From Opitutales bacterium (GTDB lineage Bacteria > Verrucomicrobiota > Verrucomicrobiia > Opitutales > UBA953), in contig JAGBIL010000024.1 in assembly GCA_017935025.1 (NCBI GenBank), positions 1 to 51,672 of the forward strand: 51,672 nucleotides of DNA, given 5' to 3'. The notes beneath the pieces were generated by a model. That model made no database searches, was not told the origin of the DNA, and saw only the letters and a list, made by a program, of their open reading frames with translations. Below, in pieces: positions 35,655 through 44,230 of the stretch; the first letter of the stretch is position 1, and each line of letters opens with the position of its first letter. The translations under genes were made by a program, and so were the position numbers.

Positions 35655-35817
35655 ATGTTTGATTTCCCAAACAGGCAACAGTAAAGGAGTTTTCGGGCGA
35701 AGATTCAACTTAAATGTTCCTTAGAAGGTTGTAGCGTAGAGGGATTCGCAGGAATTTTTGCTTCGCCGTCCCCTTTAATCTTTAAGCATTAAGCTTTAAT
35801 CTTTAATCTCTCCCGCC

Positions 35818-37251
35818 ATGGCAAAAAAAACTTCGACGACGAAAAAAACGGCGGCTCGTAAGGAGCAGGCGACTTGGGGCGGACGCTTTTCGCAAGGTCC
35901 CGCCGAGCTGATGCTCAAGTTCAGCGAAAGCGTTTCGTTTGACGCGCGTCTTGCGCCGTTTGACATCGCGGGAAGCAAAGCGCAGGCGAAAATGCTCGCT
36001 CACGTCGGCATTATCACAAAGAAAGAATGTAACGACATCGTACGCGGGCTCGATGCGATTTTAAAGGAAATCGAAACCGGAAAATTTAAATGGAATATCG
36101 CGCTCGAAGACGTTCATATGAACATTGAGCAGGTGCTGACGAAGCGCGTTCCCGCCGCTGCGAAACTGCATACGGCACGTTCCCGTAACGACCAGGTGGC
36201 GACGGATATGCGTTTGTTTTTCAAAGACGCGAGCGCGAAAATTTTTGAAAAACTCGGCACGTTGATGAACACGTTGCTCGACGTCGCGGCGCGCAATCAG
36301 GACGTTTACATTCCCGGATTTACGCATTTGCAACGCGCGCAGCCGGTTTCCGTCGCGCATCATTTGCTCGCTTACGTCGAAATGTTTTCCCGCGACCGCG
36401 AGCGCTTTGCGGCGGTGTTTGACCACGCGAACTGGTCGCCGCTCGGCTCGGGTGCGATCGCGGGAACGACGCTTCCGATCGACCGCGGGTTTTCTGCGCT
36501 CGAGATGGATTTCGTCGATGATCGCGGGAACGCGCGCGTAACGCGCAACAGCATGGATGCGGTTTCCGACCGCGACACGTTTATCGAATTCGCCTCGGCG
36601 TGTGCGCTTTGCGGCGTGCATTTTTCACGCATCGCGGAAGACTTGATTTTGTGGAATTCCTCGGAATTCGGCTTTGTTGCGCTTCCCGACACGTTTACGA
36701 CGGGTTCGTCGCTGATGCCGCAGAAGAAAAATCCGGATTCGCTCGAATTGCTTCGCGGGAAATCCGCGCGTTTGCACGGCAATTTGGTCGCGCTCGTCAC
36801 GATGGTCAAAGGCTTGCCGCTGACGTACAATCGCGATTTGCAGGAAGACAAACCGCCGGTGTTCGATTCGTTCGACACGGTGATGATTTCGCTCGATGTT
36901 TTGCGGGAAACGCTCGCGGGAGCGTCGATGCGCGCCGACCGTTGTGCCGCCGCCGTCGCCGATCCGCTTTTGCTCGCGACGGATGTTGCGGACTACCTCG
37001 TGCGCGCGGGCGTGCCGTTCCGCGAAGCACATCATGTTGTCGGCCATTTGGTCGCACTCGCCGAAAAGGAAGGCGTGCCGCTGAATACGCTTCCGTTTGA
37101 AAAGGTGAAAAAAGTGCACCCGAAGTTGCGCGAAGATTGGGTGAAAGTTTTTGACCTGAAAACGGCGATGGCATCGCGGGAACGCGTCGGTATGCCCGGT
37201 CCGAAGCAGGTGAAAAAGCAGATTCTTGATTGGCGTAAACGCTTGGTCTGA
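35818..37251 (+). CDS. argH: Argininosuccinate lyase
   Basis: A 477-residue member of the fumarase/aspartase superfamily that cleaves argininosuccinate to arginine and fumarate. The start [23 protein letters not shown], the active-site [17 protein letters not shown] and the superfamily signature [12 protein letters not shown] are present. A Lys/Thr-rich N-terminal leader of about 17 residues ([15 protein letters not shown]) is unusual. Other arg genes are not in the window. The spacer before it carries CTTTAATCTTTAAGCATTAA repeats (35778-35808). Confidence 0.95.
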   Translation: MAKKTSTTKKTAARKEQATWGGRFSQGPAELMLKFSESVSFDARLAPFDIAGSKAQAKMLAHVGIITKKECNDIVRGLDAILKEIETGKFKWNIALEDVHMNIEQVLTKRVPAAAKLHTARSRNDQVATDMRLFFKDASAKIFEKLGTLMNTLLDVAARNQDVYIPGFTHLQRAQPVSVAHHLLAYVEMFSRDRERFAAVFDHANWSPLGSGAIAGTTLPIDRGFSALEMDFVDDRGNARVTRNSMDAVSDRDTFIEFASACALCGVHFSRIAEDLILWNSSEFGFVALPDTFTTGSSLMPQKKNPDSLELLRGKSARLHGNLVALVTMVKGLPLTYNRDLQEDKPPVFDSFDTVMISLDVLRETLAGASMRADRCAAAVADPLLLATDVADYLVRAGVPFREAHHVVGHLVALAEKEGVPLNTLPFEKVKKVHPKLREDWVKVFDLKTAMASRERVGMPGPKQVKKQILDWRKRLV

Positions 37252-37271
37252 TTGTTTTTGGCGACATCCGG

Positions 37272-37339
37272 AAATTCGGTTTTTGAGGAACCCGATGAGA
37301 GGTGAGGGTTGAGAGCTTAGAGGTAATACCTCTCAGCTC
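37272..37339. repeat. Repeat fragment plus hairpin after argH
   Basis: AAATTCGGTTTTTGAGGAA at 37272-37290 is a copy of the end of the 34181-34345 element. GAGCTTAGAGGT (37313-37324) pairs with ACCTCTCAGCTC (37328-37339), one mismatch. There is no T run, so termination of argH is not evident. Confidence 0.5.
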
Positions 37340-37380
37340 TAAGCCATCATCCCCCAGCCGACTTTTTTCTTGAATTTTTT

Positions 37381-37409
37381 CTTTCACGGGAACGCTTTTT
37401 TCGTATAAT
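37381..37409 (+). promoter_or_regulatory. Candidate promoter of the universal stress gene
   Basis: A perfect TATAAT (37404-37409) with a weak -35 CTTTCA (37381-37386) at 17 bases; the ATG is 60 bases downstream. Confidence 0.5.
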
Positions 37410-37468
37410 CGGCATCGTAGAACGAACAACACCCCTTACCCCACAAATTAACGAAAGGCTTACTAACA

Positions 37469-38323
37469 ATGAGAAGGATTCTGGCTTGTATTGACGGTTC
37501 CAGCTACGGGCAAATTTGCGCTAAATATGCCGTTTGGCTTTCGAAACAACTCGACGTACCCGTTACCGCGCTTTATGTGTCCGAACTCTGGCAGTACGAA
37601 ACTCCGCTGATTGCCGATTTCGGCGGCACGCTCGGCACGCAACCCTATCTCGGACTGACGGCGCAGCTGAAAGAAATCGAAAACGGCAAGGCGAAGGCGA
37701 TTTGCGACTATGTGAAAAAACTTTTCGCGGACGCGGGAATTCCCGACAATGTTGAATTTGAGCACCGCTCGGGCTTGCTCGTGGATTGCATCGATGAGTT
37801 TGAAAATCAGCGCAAAAACATCGATTTCATCATTCTCGGCAAACGCGGGGAAAATGCGAATTTGGCGAAAGGGCACCTCGGCTCGAACATGGAACGCGTG
37901 ATTCGCGCGTCGCGCCGCCCGTGCTTTGTCGCGAATCGCAAATTTATTGAGCAGAAGAAAATTCTTCTCGCTTACGACGGAAGTCCGTCGGCGACGCGCG
38001 CGCTGAATTGGCTTGCAAACACGAAGGCGTTTCCGATGTGCGAAATCCACGTTGTCAGCGTCGGTAAGGCGGGTGCGGAAGACGAAGCCTCGAAGTTGAT
38101 TATCGAAGCGGAATCGATTTTCCAGGGCACGGACAAAAAGCCGATTTGCCAAGTGCTTTCCGGGGCTCCGGGTGAAGCGATTGAGCAGTATGTAATTGAA
38201 AACGACATTACGACGCTGATTATGGGCGCGTACGGGCACTCCCGCATTCGTCAGTTCATTATCGGGAGCACGACATCCGAGCTCGTCCGTCGTTGTCTCG
38301 TTCCCGTCGTCATGTTCCGATAA
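37469..38323 (+). CDS. Universal stress protein with two UspA domains
   Basis: The 284-residue cytoplasmic protein has tandem Usp domains: residues 1-150 (RRILACIDGSSYG... LGKRGENANLAKGHLGSNMERV) and 165-284 (KKILLAYDGSPSATR...GAYGHSRIRQFIIGSTTSELV). Both nucleotide-binding loops are near consensus (G-x-x-G-H, then G-S/T), the second complete. UspA proteins help survival under starvation or stress. It stands alone between its own promoter and terminator. Confidence 0.92.
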   Translation: MRRILACIDGSSYGQICAKYAVWLSKQLDVPVTALYVSELWQYETPLIADFGGTLGTQPYLGLTAQLKEIENGKAKAICDYVKKLFADAGIPDNVEFEHRSGLLVDCIDEFENQRKNIDFIILGKRGENANLAKGHLGSNMERVIRASRRPCFVANRKFIEQKKILLAYDGSPSATRALNWLANTKAFPMCEIHVVSVGKAGAEDEASKLIIEAESIFQGTDKKPICQVLSGAPGEAIEQYVIENDITTLIMGAYGHSRIRQFIIGSTTSELVRRCLVPVVMFR

Positions 38324-38350
38324 GCGGAAAAAAAAGCGTTACGCTTAGAA

Positions 38351-38396
38351 AAAACGGGGAATCGGATTCGCAGGTCCGGTTTCCCGTTTTTTTTTG
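38351..38396 (+). terminator. Rho-independent terminator after the stress gene
   Basis: AAAAAACGGGGAATCGG and CCGGTTTCCCGTTTTTT form an imperfect stem followed by nine T. Confidence 0.75.
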
Positions 38397-38405
38397 CGGA
38401 TTTGA

Positions 38406-38593
38406 AACCACGAATAAACACGAATTTTATTTAACGCGGATTAAACAGATGAGATCAGATATTTTTACAAAAATTTTATAAAATTTTCTTTCACTTCCGT
38501 TCTTTAGCAGCATAGGGGTACGGAGATTCTATCTGTTTAAATCTGCGACATCTGTGTTAAAAAAATGAAAACGATTCGTGTTTATTCGTGGTT
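38406..38593. repeat. 188-bp inverted-repeat element
   Basis: AACCACGAATAAACACGAAT (38406-38425) is the exact reverse complement of ATTCGTGTTTATTCGTGGTT (38574-38593). Further in, GCGGATTAAACAGAT pairs with ATCTGTTTAAATCTGCG with minor differences. Related fragments occur at 27064-27093 and 50836-50878. It occupies most of the 331-base gap between the stress gene and the ABC ATPase gene and encodes nothing. Confidence 0.75.
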
Positions 38594-38654
38594 CCAGCCT
38601 TCGCGCTAAATTTCAATTTGAGGAAATGCGGAAAAAGGGTAAGGATTTTCGACG

Positions 38655-39452
38655 ATGAATCCTGTTTTGGAAATCAAAGATTTGTGCGTGGATTTTTATT
38701 CTCGCGGGAACGTCTCGACGGCAGTGCGGGGCGTTTCGTTTGATTTGAAAAAAGGGGAAATACTCGCGGTCGTCGGCGAGAGCGGTAGCGGGAAGTCCGT
38801 AACGTCGCAGGCGTTGGCGGGATTGTTGCCCGGCGAGCCGACGTGTCGCGTGCGCGGGAGCGTGAAGCTCGACGGGCGTGAGATTCTCGGTTTGAAGGAG
38901 CGCGAATTGCGCAAAATTCGCGGGCGGGAAATTGCGTATATTTTTCAGGATCCGCTTAGCTCGCTCAATCCGGTTTACACGGTCGGCTGGCAGATCGAAG
39001 AAGCCTTGCGCTTCCACGTTCCCGCGCTGAAAACGGCGCGCGCGCGTCGGGAGCGCGTGCGGGAAGTGCTTTCCGCCGTCGGTGTGAATCCGGATTTGGC
39101 GGACTCGTTCCCGCATCAGTTTTCCGGCGGGATGCAGCAGCGTGTGATGATTGCGATGGCGCTTGCCTGCGAACCGAAAATTCTCGTTGCGGACGAGCCG
39201 ACCACGGCGCTGGACGTTACGATTCAAAAACAAATCATGGATTTGCTTCTCGCGCTGCGGGAACGCTTCGGCATGAGCGTTTTGCTGATTACGCACAATT
39301 TCGGTATCGTGGCGCAGACTGCGGATCGTGCGGTCGTGCTTTTTCGCGGAGAAAAAGTGGAAGAAGGTCGCGCGACAGATGTGATTTCCGCTCCTCAACA
39401 CGAATACACGCGCACCTTGCTTGCGTGCGTGCCTCGCCTGACATTTGCGTAA
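38655..39452 (+). CDS. ABC transporter ATP-binding protein, oligopeptide/dipeptide type
   Basis: The 265-residue ATPase has Walker A GESGSGKS (residues 41-48), Q-loop IFQDPLSSLNP, signature FSGGMQQR, Walker B ILVADEPTTALD and H-loop LITHNF. It resembles OppD/DppD, but it lacks the C-terminal oligopeptide domain extension and no permease or binding-protein gene is beside it. It may serve a system encoded elsewhere. It converges on prmC with a 7-base gap and no terminator. Confidence 0.88.
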   Translation: MNPVLEIKDLCVDFYSRGNVSTAVRGVSFDLKKGEILAVVGESGSGKSVTSQALAGLLPGEPTCRVRGSVKLDGREILGLKERELRKIRGREIAYIFQDPLSSLNPVYTVGWQIEEALRFHVPALKTARARRERVREVLSAVGVNPDLADSFPHQFSGGMQQRVMIAMALACEPKILVADEPTTALDVTIQKQIMDLLLALRERFGMSVLLITHNFGIVAQTADRAVVLFRGEKVEEGRATDVISAPQHEYTRTLLACVPRLTFA

Positions 39453-39459
39453 AGAAACT

Positions 39460-40311
39460 TTATTTCGCAAAGAAAAATCGCGGACGTCCGGACAAATCCG
39501 TTTGGGATTCGATTTCGGAAAAACCGCATTCCCGCGCGATTCCGGCAAGTTTTTCGTGCTGCGCGATTCCGGTTTCAAACGCAACGAAGCCTCCGGGGGT
39601 GAGGCGTTCCCGTGCGCCCCGAAGGATGATTTCGAGGTCGGCAAGCCCGGCATTGTCTGCAACGAGCGCGGAAAGCGGCTCGTAGTTTTTTACTTCCGGT
39701 TGGGCGCATTCCCACTCGTCACGCGTGAGGTAGGGCGGATTGGAGATGATGACATCGAACGCGCCGGAAACGTTTTCAAACCAATCGCTTTTCAAAAATG
39801 TTACGTTTGCGGTCGCGCCGGTTTTTTCAAGATTTTCGCGGGCAAGGGCGAGCGCGTCGGCGGATTTGTCTACGGCAACGACTTCCGTTCCCGCGCGTTC
39901 CGTGGCGACGGAAAGAGCGATCGCCCCCGTTCCCGTGCCGAGATCCAGCACGCGCACCGGCGTCCCTGCAGGCTTTTGCGTATTGAGTTTTTCGAGAACA
40001 AAATCCACGAGTTCTTCGGTTTCCGGGCGCGGAATCAGTGCTCGCGAATCGCATTTGAGCGTGAGATTGCGAAAATCGGTATCGCCGACGATATATTGTA
40101 CCGGCTCGCGCCGCGCGCGCCGCATAACCCGTTCCCGCAGGAGATCGACTTCGGGCTGCGCAAGCGGTCGCTCGAACTGCAAATACAAATCCAGGCGGCG
40201 GCAACGCAGCGTTCCCGCGAAGATGAGTTCGCTTTGGAGGCGGGCGTTTTCGATACCTTTTTTGGATAAAAATTCCGTGCTTTTTTTGAGCAACTCGAGG
40301 AGGGAATTCAT
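39460..40311 (-). CDS. prmC: Release factor glutamine methyltransferase
   Basis: The 283-residue enzyme methylates the glutamine of the GGQ motif in release factors. It has the N-terminal helical domain, then a Rossmann methyltransferase domain with VLDLGTGTGAIALSVA, the RPETEELVDF motif and the catalytic NPPY (ISNPPYLTRDEW). prfA, the usual partner, is not adjacent. Confidence 0.93.
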   Translation of the reverse strand: MNSLLELLKKSTEFLSKKGIENARLQSELIFAGTLRCRRLDLYLQFERPLAQPEVDLLRERVMRRARREPVQYIVGDTDFRNLTLKCDSRALIPRPETEELVDFVLEKLNTQKPAGTPVRVLDLGTGTGAIALSVATERAGTEVVAVDKSADALALARENLEKTGATANVTFLKSDWFENVSGAFDVIISNPPYLTRDEWECAQPEVKNYEPLSALVADNAGLADLEIILRGARERLTPGGFVAFETGIAQHEKLAGIARECGFSEIESQTDLSGRPRFFFAK

Positions 40312-40351
40312 GGAGGGAATTTTTACGAAAGTCCCGATTTTTCACGAGTGC

Positions 40352-40390
40352 AAAAAAAAACGCGGATGCCGATTAAAGCATCCGCGTTTT
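40352..40390 (-). terminator. Rho-independent terminator after the TRL-like gene
   Basis: CGCGGATGC (40361-40369) pairs with GCATCCGCG (40378-40386). On the minus strand a T run follows (the A run at 40352-40360). It separates the TRL-like gene from prmC. Confidence 0.85.
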
Positions 40391-40411
40391 CTTCAGATTT
40401 TCGGCAAAGAA

Positions 40412-40732
40412 TTATTCGCCGTAAACCGTGCACTCGTAATTGCCGATGATGCCGAGAATGTTGTTCGCCTTCCAGTCAACGAAGTGAACTTTCTTGATGT
40501 CGCCGTTTTTCATAGCGGCGGCGATGGATGCATCACCCTGCGCGATGAGGGAGAGAAGATCTTTGCACTGGGATTTTCCGACTTTGAGCGTGTCAACCTT
40601 GGCGGAACCTTCGGCGACCGCGTACGGGAGCGTTACTTCCGTGAGGATCGATCCGCGCGGCGTGTAGCCGGCGCAACCGGAAACGAGAGCCGCAACTGCA
40701 GCGATGGAAGCGAGGATAAGGGACTTTTTCAT
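40412..40732 (-). CDS. TRL-like family lipoprotein
   Basis: From ATG 40732 the product is 106 residues: lipoprotein signal KSLILASIAAVAALVSGC (Cys20), then GSILTEVTLPY, GKSQCKDLLSLIAQGDASIAAAMKNGDIKKVHFVDW and NNILGIIGNYECTVYG. This is the pattern of the TRL-like family, small lipoproteins of unknown role found in many Gram-negative genomes. The longer frame upstream (to 40963) has no signal and overlaps the divergent gene. Confidence 0.85.
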   Translation of the reverse strand: MKKSLILASIAAVAALVSGCAGYTPRGSILTEVTLPYAVAEGSAKVDTLKVGKSQCKDLLSLIAQGDASIAAAMKNGDIKKVHFVDWKANNILGIIGNYECTVYGE

Positions 40733-40904
40733 AATTTTTGTGATTGTACTGATTGTCTTGTGCTTTTCTGCAGGACAAAACCGTTTTGTCTCGCAAAGCG
40801 AAACAAAGTCAATCAGATTGGTAGATATTCTACAAGCCCTTTTTTCTCGCGTCGGCGGAGAATAAAGGATTGCAGGGCAAGAATCCGTAAAAGATATTCT
40901 TTTT

Positions 40905-41489
40905 ATGAAAAAAAATGCAGTAAGTTTGCTTCTGGCGGCGGGTGCGTGCGTGTCCGGCTGCATCGGGCCCGGGCTTACCGGAGAAATGTCGCGCGAGGAC
41001 GCGATTCGGCTTTATAACGGCGGAATTTCGGAAACCGCTTGGCTCGAAGAACTCGACACGATTTCACGCAATCTGCCAATGCCGGACACGAAATCCGTTC
41101 AGCTCGCAGACGGTTTTCTTTTTTACAAAACAAGTTTGTGCAACGGCGAATGGTGGGTCTCGGATATTATTCCGCCGGCAGACGCGCCGGATGCCCTGAA
41201 AGATTTGGCAAAGTCTTTGCGGAAGGGCGCTCCCGCTCCCGTCGTACTTGTGCTCGACGGGACCGGGCTTTCCCGCGACGGCGTTCCCGTGTCCGACGAC
41301 GACCTGCGCGCTCTCGCGGCGGAAATTGCGAAATTGCCTGAATCGCAACGCCCGGAAATTAAAATTTCGGCGAAAGGAAACGCGCTCGCGGTTGATCTTT
41401 ACAAAATCGTGAAAATTTTTGAAAACGCGGGCATTAAAGACGTGAAAATCGATAACGAAACTTCCGGCGGCGAATCCTCGGATTTTTAA
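40905..41489 (+). CDS. Lipoprotein of unknown function
   Basis: The 194-residue product has a lipoprotein signal (SLLLAAGACVSGC, Cys19). The rest has no family I know. A segment AKLPESQRPEIKISAKG resembles the biopolymer-transport ExbD-like periplasmic fold, but the match is weak. It is divergent from the TRL-like lipoprotein gene across a 172-base spacer, and metK follows 64 bases downstream. Confidence 0.7.
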   Translation: MKKNAVSLLLAAGACVSGCIGPGLTGEMSREDAIRLYNGGISETAWLEELDTISRNLPMPDTKSVQLADGFLFYKTSLCNGEWWVSDIIPPADAPDALKDLAKSLRKGAPAPVVLVLDGTGLSRDGVPVSDDDLRALAAEIAKLPESQRPEIKISAKGNALAVDLYKIVKIFENAGIKDVKIDNETSGGESSDF

Positions 41490-41553
41490 CTGTTGATAAA
41501 CGGGACTGATTCTTAGAAAATCACCGATTCCGTTTTTCACCGATTTTCAAGTC

Positions 41554-42729
41554 ATGGAAGTTTTCACATTTTCCTCGGAATCCGTCGGAGCGGGGCATCC
41601 CGACAAAGTTGCGGATTTTATTTCCGATTGCGTTCTTGACGCCTGTTTGGCGCAGGACCCGCGTTCCCGCGTCGCTTGCGAGACGCTCGTTAAAGACGGG
41701 AACGTCGTGCTTGCCGGCGAAATTACGACTTCGGCAACCTTGGATTTCGACTCCATCGTGCGCAACGCGATTCGCGAAATCGGCTATGTGGATTCCCGCG
41801 ACGACGCGGTTTTCCACGCGGGAACGGTGAAAATTCTGAATCTTCTCGGGCAACAGTCTCCGGATATCGCGCAGGGCGTGGATGCCGCCGCTGCGTCGGG
41901 AAAAAGCACTGCCGAGCAGGGCGCGGGCGACCAGGGAATTATGTTTGGCTACGCGACGGACGAAACGCCGGAACTGATGCCCGCTCCCGTGATGTTTGCG
42001 CACCGCATTTTGCGCAAACTCGAAGAAATCCGCAAAAATCCCGCCGAACCCGCCGCGCGCTGGTTGCGTCCGGACTGCAAATCGCAGGTCGCCGTGCGCT
42101 ACGAAAACGGCGTTCCCGCCGCGATTGAAAACGTCGTGCTTTCCACGCAACACACGGAAGAAGTTTCGCACGCGGAAATCGTCAAATTCGGAGAAGCGCT
42201 CATCCGCTCCGTGCTTCCCGCAGAATTTATTTCTTCGGAAACAAAGTTTTTCATCAATCCGACCGGAAAATTCGTCATCGGCGGACCGAACGGCGACGCA
42301 GGTCTGACCGGACGCAAAATTATCGTCGACACCTACGGCGGAGTCGGTCGCCACGGCGGCGGCGCATTCTCCGGCAAGGACCCGTCGAAAGTTGACCGCT
42401 CCGGCGCTTATATGTGCCGCTGGGTCGCGAAAAACATTGTTGCGGCGGGGCTGGCAAAGCGTTGCGAATTACAAGTTGCTTACGCAATCGGCGAGCCGGA
42501 ACCGACGAGCATTCACGTCGACACGTTCGGCACGGGAACGGTTTCCGATGAAAAAATTATTGCCGCAGTAAAAAAAGTTTTTTCGTTCAAGCCGGCGGCA
42601 ATTATCAAACAACTCGATTTGCTCCGCCCGATTTACGCGGGAACGGTGCAGTACGGGCATTTTACGAAATCCGAACTCCCGTGGGAGCAAACGGACAAGG
42701 TTTGCGAACTCAAGGTAGCGATCGGCTGA
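41554..42729 (+). CDS. metK: S-adenosylmethionine synthetase
   Basis: The 391-residue enzyme makes SAM from methionine and ATP. All blocks are present: [54 protein letters not shown] (the ATP-binding hexapeptide GAGDQG), [21 protein letters not shown] and [23 protein letters not shown]. No SAM riboswitch motif is seen in the 64 bases upstream. The terminator at 42741-42787 ends the gene. Confidence 0.96.
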   Translation: MEVFTFSSESVGAGHPDKVADFISDCVLDACLAQDPRSRVACETLVKDGNVVLAGEITTSATLDFDSIVRNAIREIGYVDSRDDAVFHAGTVKILNLLGQQSPDIAQGVDAAAASGKSTAEQGAGDQGIMFGYATDETPELMPAPVMFAHRILRKLEEIRKNPAEPAARWLRPDCKSQVAVRYENGVPAAIENVVLSTQHTEEVSHAEIVKFGEALIRSVLPAEFISSETKFFINPTGKFVIGGPNGDAGLTGRKIIVDTYGGVGRHGGGAFSGKDPSKVDRSGAYMCRWVAKNIVAAGLAKRCELQVAYAIGEPEPTSIHVDTFGTGTVSDEKIIAAVKKVFSFKPAAIIKQLDLLRPIYAGTVQYGHFTKSELPWEQTDKVCELKVAIG

Positions 42730-42740
42730 TTTTGAGTTTC

Positions 42741-42787
42741 AAAAAAAAGGACTTTAAAGTCGCGTGACCTTAAAGTCCTTTTTTTTA
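42741..42787. terminator. Bidirectional terminator between metK and rubrerythrin
   Basis: AAGGACTTTAAAGTC and GACCTTAAAGTCCTT pair around GCGT with one bulged base, flanked by an A run on the left and a T run on the right, so it can end both convergent transcripts. Confidence 0.88.
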
Positions 42788-42797
42788 CTGAAATGTC

Positions 42798-43343
42798 TTA
42801 GATTGCCAGATATTTCGCGCCGGGAACGCCGCAGTACGGGCATTTTTCCGGAACATTTCCTTCGGCAACGGTGTCGCCGCAAACCGGGCAAACGAGGTAT
42901 TTTTTCGGAAGCGAAGCCACCGTTCCCGCGTTGATGGCATCAATCGCGTTCTGGTAGAGCTGAGCGTGGACTTTTTCCACTTCGAGCGCCTGCGTGAACG
43001 TTACGATCGCAGCCTTCGCGCCGTCGGCTTCCGCGTCTTTCAAAAACGCCGGATACATTTCGGAGAACTCGTAAACTTCGCCCGCTTTGGCGTGAGCGAG
43101 GTTCTCGAGCGTCGTACCGACTTCGATTTCGATTTTGAACTTCGGCAGCGTGCCGCCGAGTTGTTTGAGTACTCGGGCGTGGTTTGCGGCGTGAATGCTT
43201 TCGGCTTTTGAGGTCGCCTCAAACATTTTCTGGATTGCGGGATAGCCTTCGCGTGCGGCTTGGGCGGCGAAAGCGGCGTAGGTCGCTCCCGCAGTGGATT
43301 CGCCGATGATTCCGGCGATGAGGTTTTGTATCGTTTTTTCCAT
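42798..43343 (-). CDS. rbr: Rubrerythrin
   Basis: The 181-residue protein has an N-terminal ferritin-like diiron domain (residues 1-140, with Glu/His ligands in GESTAGATYAAFAAQA, AESIHAANHA and ALEVEKVHAQLY) and a C-terminal rubredoxin-like domain (VCPVCGDTVAEGN, then CPYCGVPG). It reduces peroxide in anaerobes and microaerophiles. With the superoxide dismutase it points to an organism that lives at low oxygen but meets bursts of it. Confidence 0.93.
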   Translation of the reverse strand: MEKTIQNLIAGIIGESTAGATYAAFAAQAAREGYPAIQKMFEATSKAESIHAANHARVLKQLGGTLPKFKIEIEVGTTLENLAHAKAGEVYEFSEMYPAFLKDAEADGAKAAIVTFTQALEVEKVHAQLYQNAIDAINAGTVASLPKKYLVCPVCGDTVAEGNVPEKCPYCGVPGAKYLAI

Positions 43344-43401
43344 AGCAATAAAAAATGAAGAATTAGAAATGAGGAATCAGAAACCAGGAAAACGTCTTGC
43401 G

Positions 43402-44136
43402 CTATGCGTGCCAAATCTTTTCGGAGATAAGTTTTGCTGTAGCGTTGCCGGACCAGTCTTTGTTGGCGGCCGGGCTCGCCGGCGAGGGGTGAATGATGCG
43501 CGTGAATTTTACCGGCATTCCCGCAAGGGCGCGTTTCGCCGCCGTTTCTGCAAAATTTCCGACCCCGACGAGCCATTCCGGTTCCAAAATTTCTGCGAGA
43601 CGCCGCAGAAAAAGATCGCAGGGCGCGTTCACGGCATCGCGTTCTGCGGGAACGAGATCTTCCGGAGTTAAATTTTTTCCGCGTTCGTTCCCGGCGACGA
43701 AAAGGAGCGGACAAAAATTCGTCACGAAATGTTCTCTGAAAAAGTTCTCCGGCGCGCCGAAGCGTTCCCGGAAAAGGCCCCACAAGCGGCGGCCGCTGAC
43801 TTCCGAGCGCGGGCATCCGAAGCCGTCCACGGGTTTTGCAGGATGCTCTTGCGGCGGTTTTCCGACAAATCCGAAGATGCCCAACCAATTTTGTACGGCA
43901 TCAATTTCTCCGAACGGAACGCCCGTCTGCGCCATACCGAACGGTCCCGGATTCATCCCGAGAAAAACGAAGCGCTTGCTGCCGTTCCCGTAGCGAGCGA
44001 GGAACTGCTCGTGCGTTTCCCGCGCATATTCGAGCGGATTATAAACGTAGGCGACGGGGTCGGAAAATTTTAGTGCGCCGACTGCATCGGAAAGTTCCCG
44101 CGTCGCGGCGATAAGCAATTTTGAGCGAGAAGGCAT
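43402..44136 (-). CDS. SMUG1-like uracil-DNA glycosylase
   Basis: The 244-residue protein has the SMUG1 active-site loop GMNPGPFGMAQTGVPFGE (residues 60-77), the VTNFCPL block and the HPSPASPAAN loop. SMUG1 removes uracil and 5-hydroxymethyluracil from DNA. It was first known from animals and also occurs in a few bacteria, including Opitutales, which supports the lineage call. It lies between rubrerythrin and sppA on the same strand, but the spacers contain repeats. Confidence 0.9.
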   Translation of the reverse strand: MPSRSKLLIAATRELSDAVGALKFSDPVAYVYNPLEYARETHEQFLARYGNGSKRFVFLGMNPGPFGMAQTGVPFGEIDAVQNWLGIFGFVGKPPQEHPAKPVDGFGCPRSEVSGRRLWGLFRERFGAPENFFREHFVTNFCPLLFVAGNERGKNLTPEDLVPAERDAVNAPCDLFLRRLAEILEPEWLVGVGNFAETAAKRALAGMPVKFTRIIHPSPASPAANKDWSGNATAKLISEKIWHA

Positions 44137-44145
44137 AGGGGAAAT

Positions 44146-44228
44146 GAAGAATTAGGAATTAGAAACGAGAAATTAGGAATGAGGAGTGCTTTTCTTTCTG
44201 ATTTTTCATTCCTGATTCCTCATTTTTC
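44146..44228. repeat. AT-rich inverted repeat of a dispersed family
   Basis: GAAGAATTAGGAATTAGAAACGAG at 44146 onward is roughly complementary to ATTTTTCATTCCTGATTCCTCATTTTTC at 44200-44228. Related text (AAGAATTAGAAATGAGGAAT) occurs at 7649-7672, 31277-31311 (reverse), 43356-43379. Confidence 0.55.
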
Positions 44229-44230
44229 AA

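Larger units (their letters stand above)
35573..35672 (-). ncRNA. Candidate antisense antitoxin RNA
   Basis: On the minus strand TTGAAT (about 35708-35703), 17 bases, then TTTACT (35685-35680) could start an RNA near 35672 that ends at the shared terminator, about 100 nt. It would contain a 5' hairpin GTTTG...CAAAC (35672-35657), then ATGTC-TTTGGTTG-GACAT (35645-35628). Its loop is the exact complement of CAACCAAA in the toxin mRNA loop and includes UUGG, a YUNR U-turn sequence typical of antisense RNA loops. The promoter is weaker than the structural evidence. Confidence 0.55.

Noticed and set aside
41490..41553. SAM riboswitch upstream of metK
   Set aside because: The 64-base spacer is too short and lacks the conserved core and any terminator hairpin.
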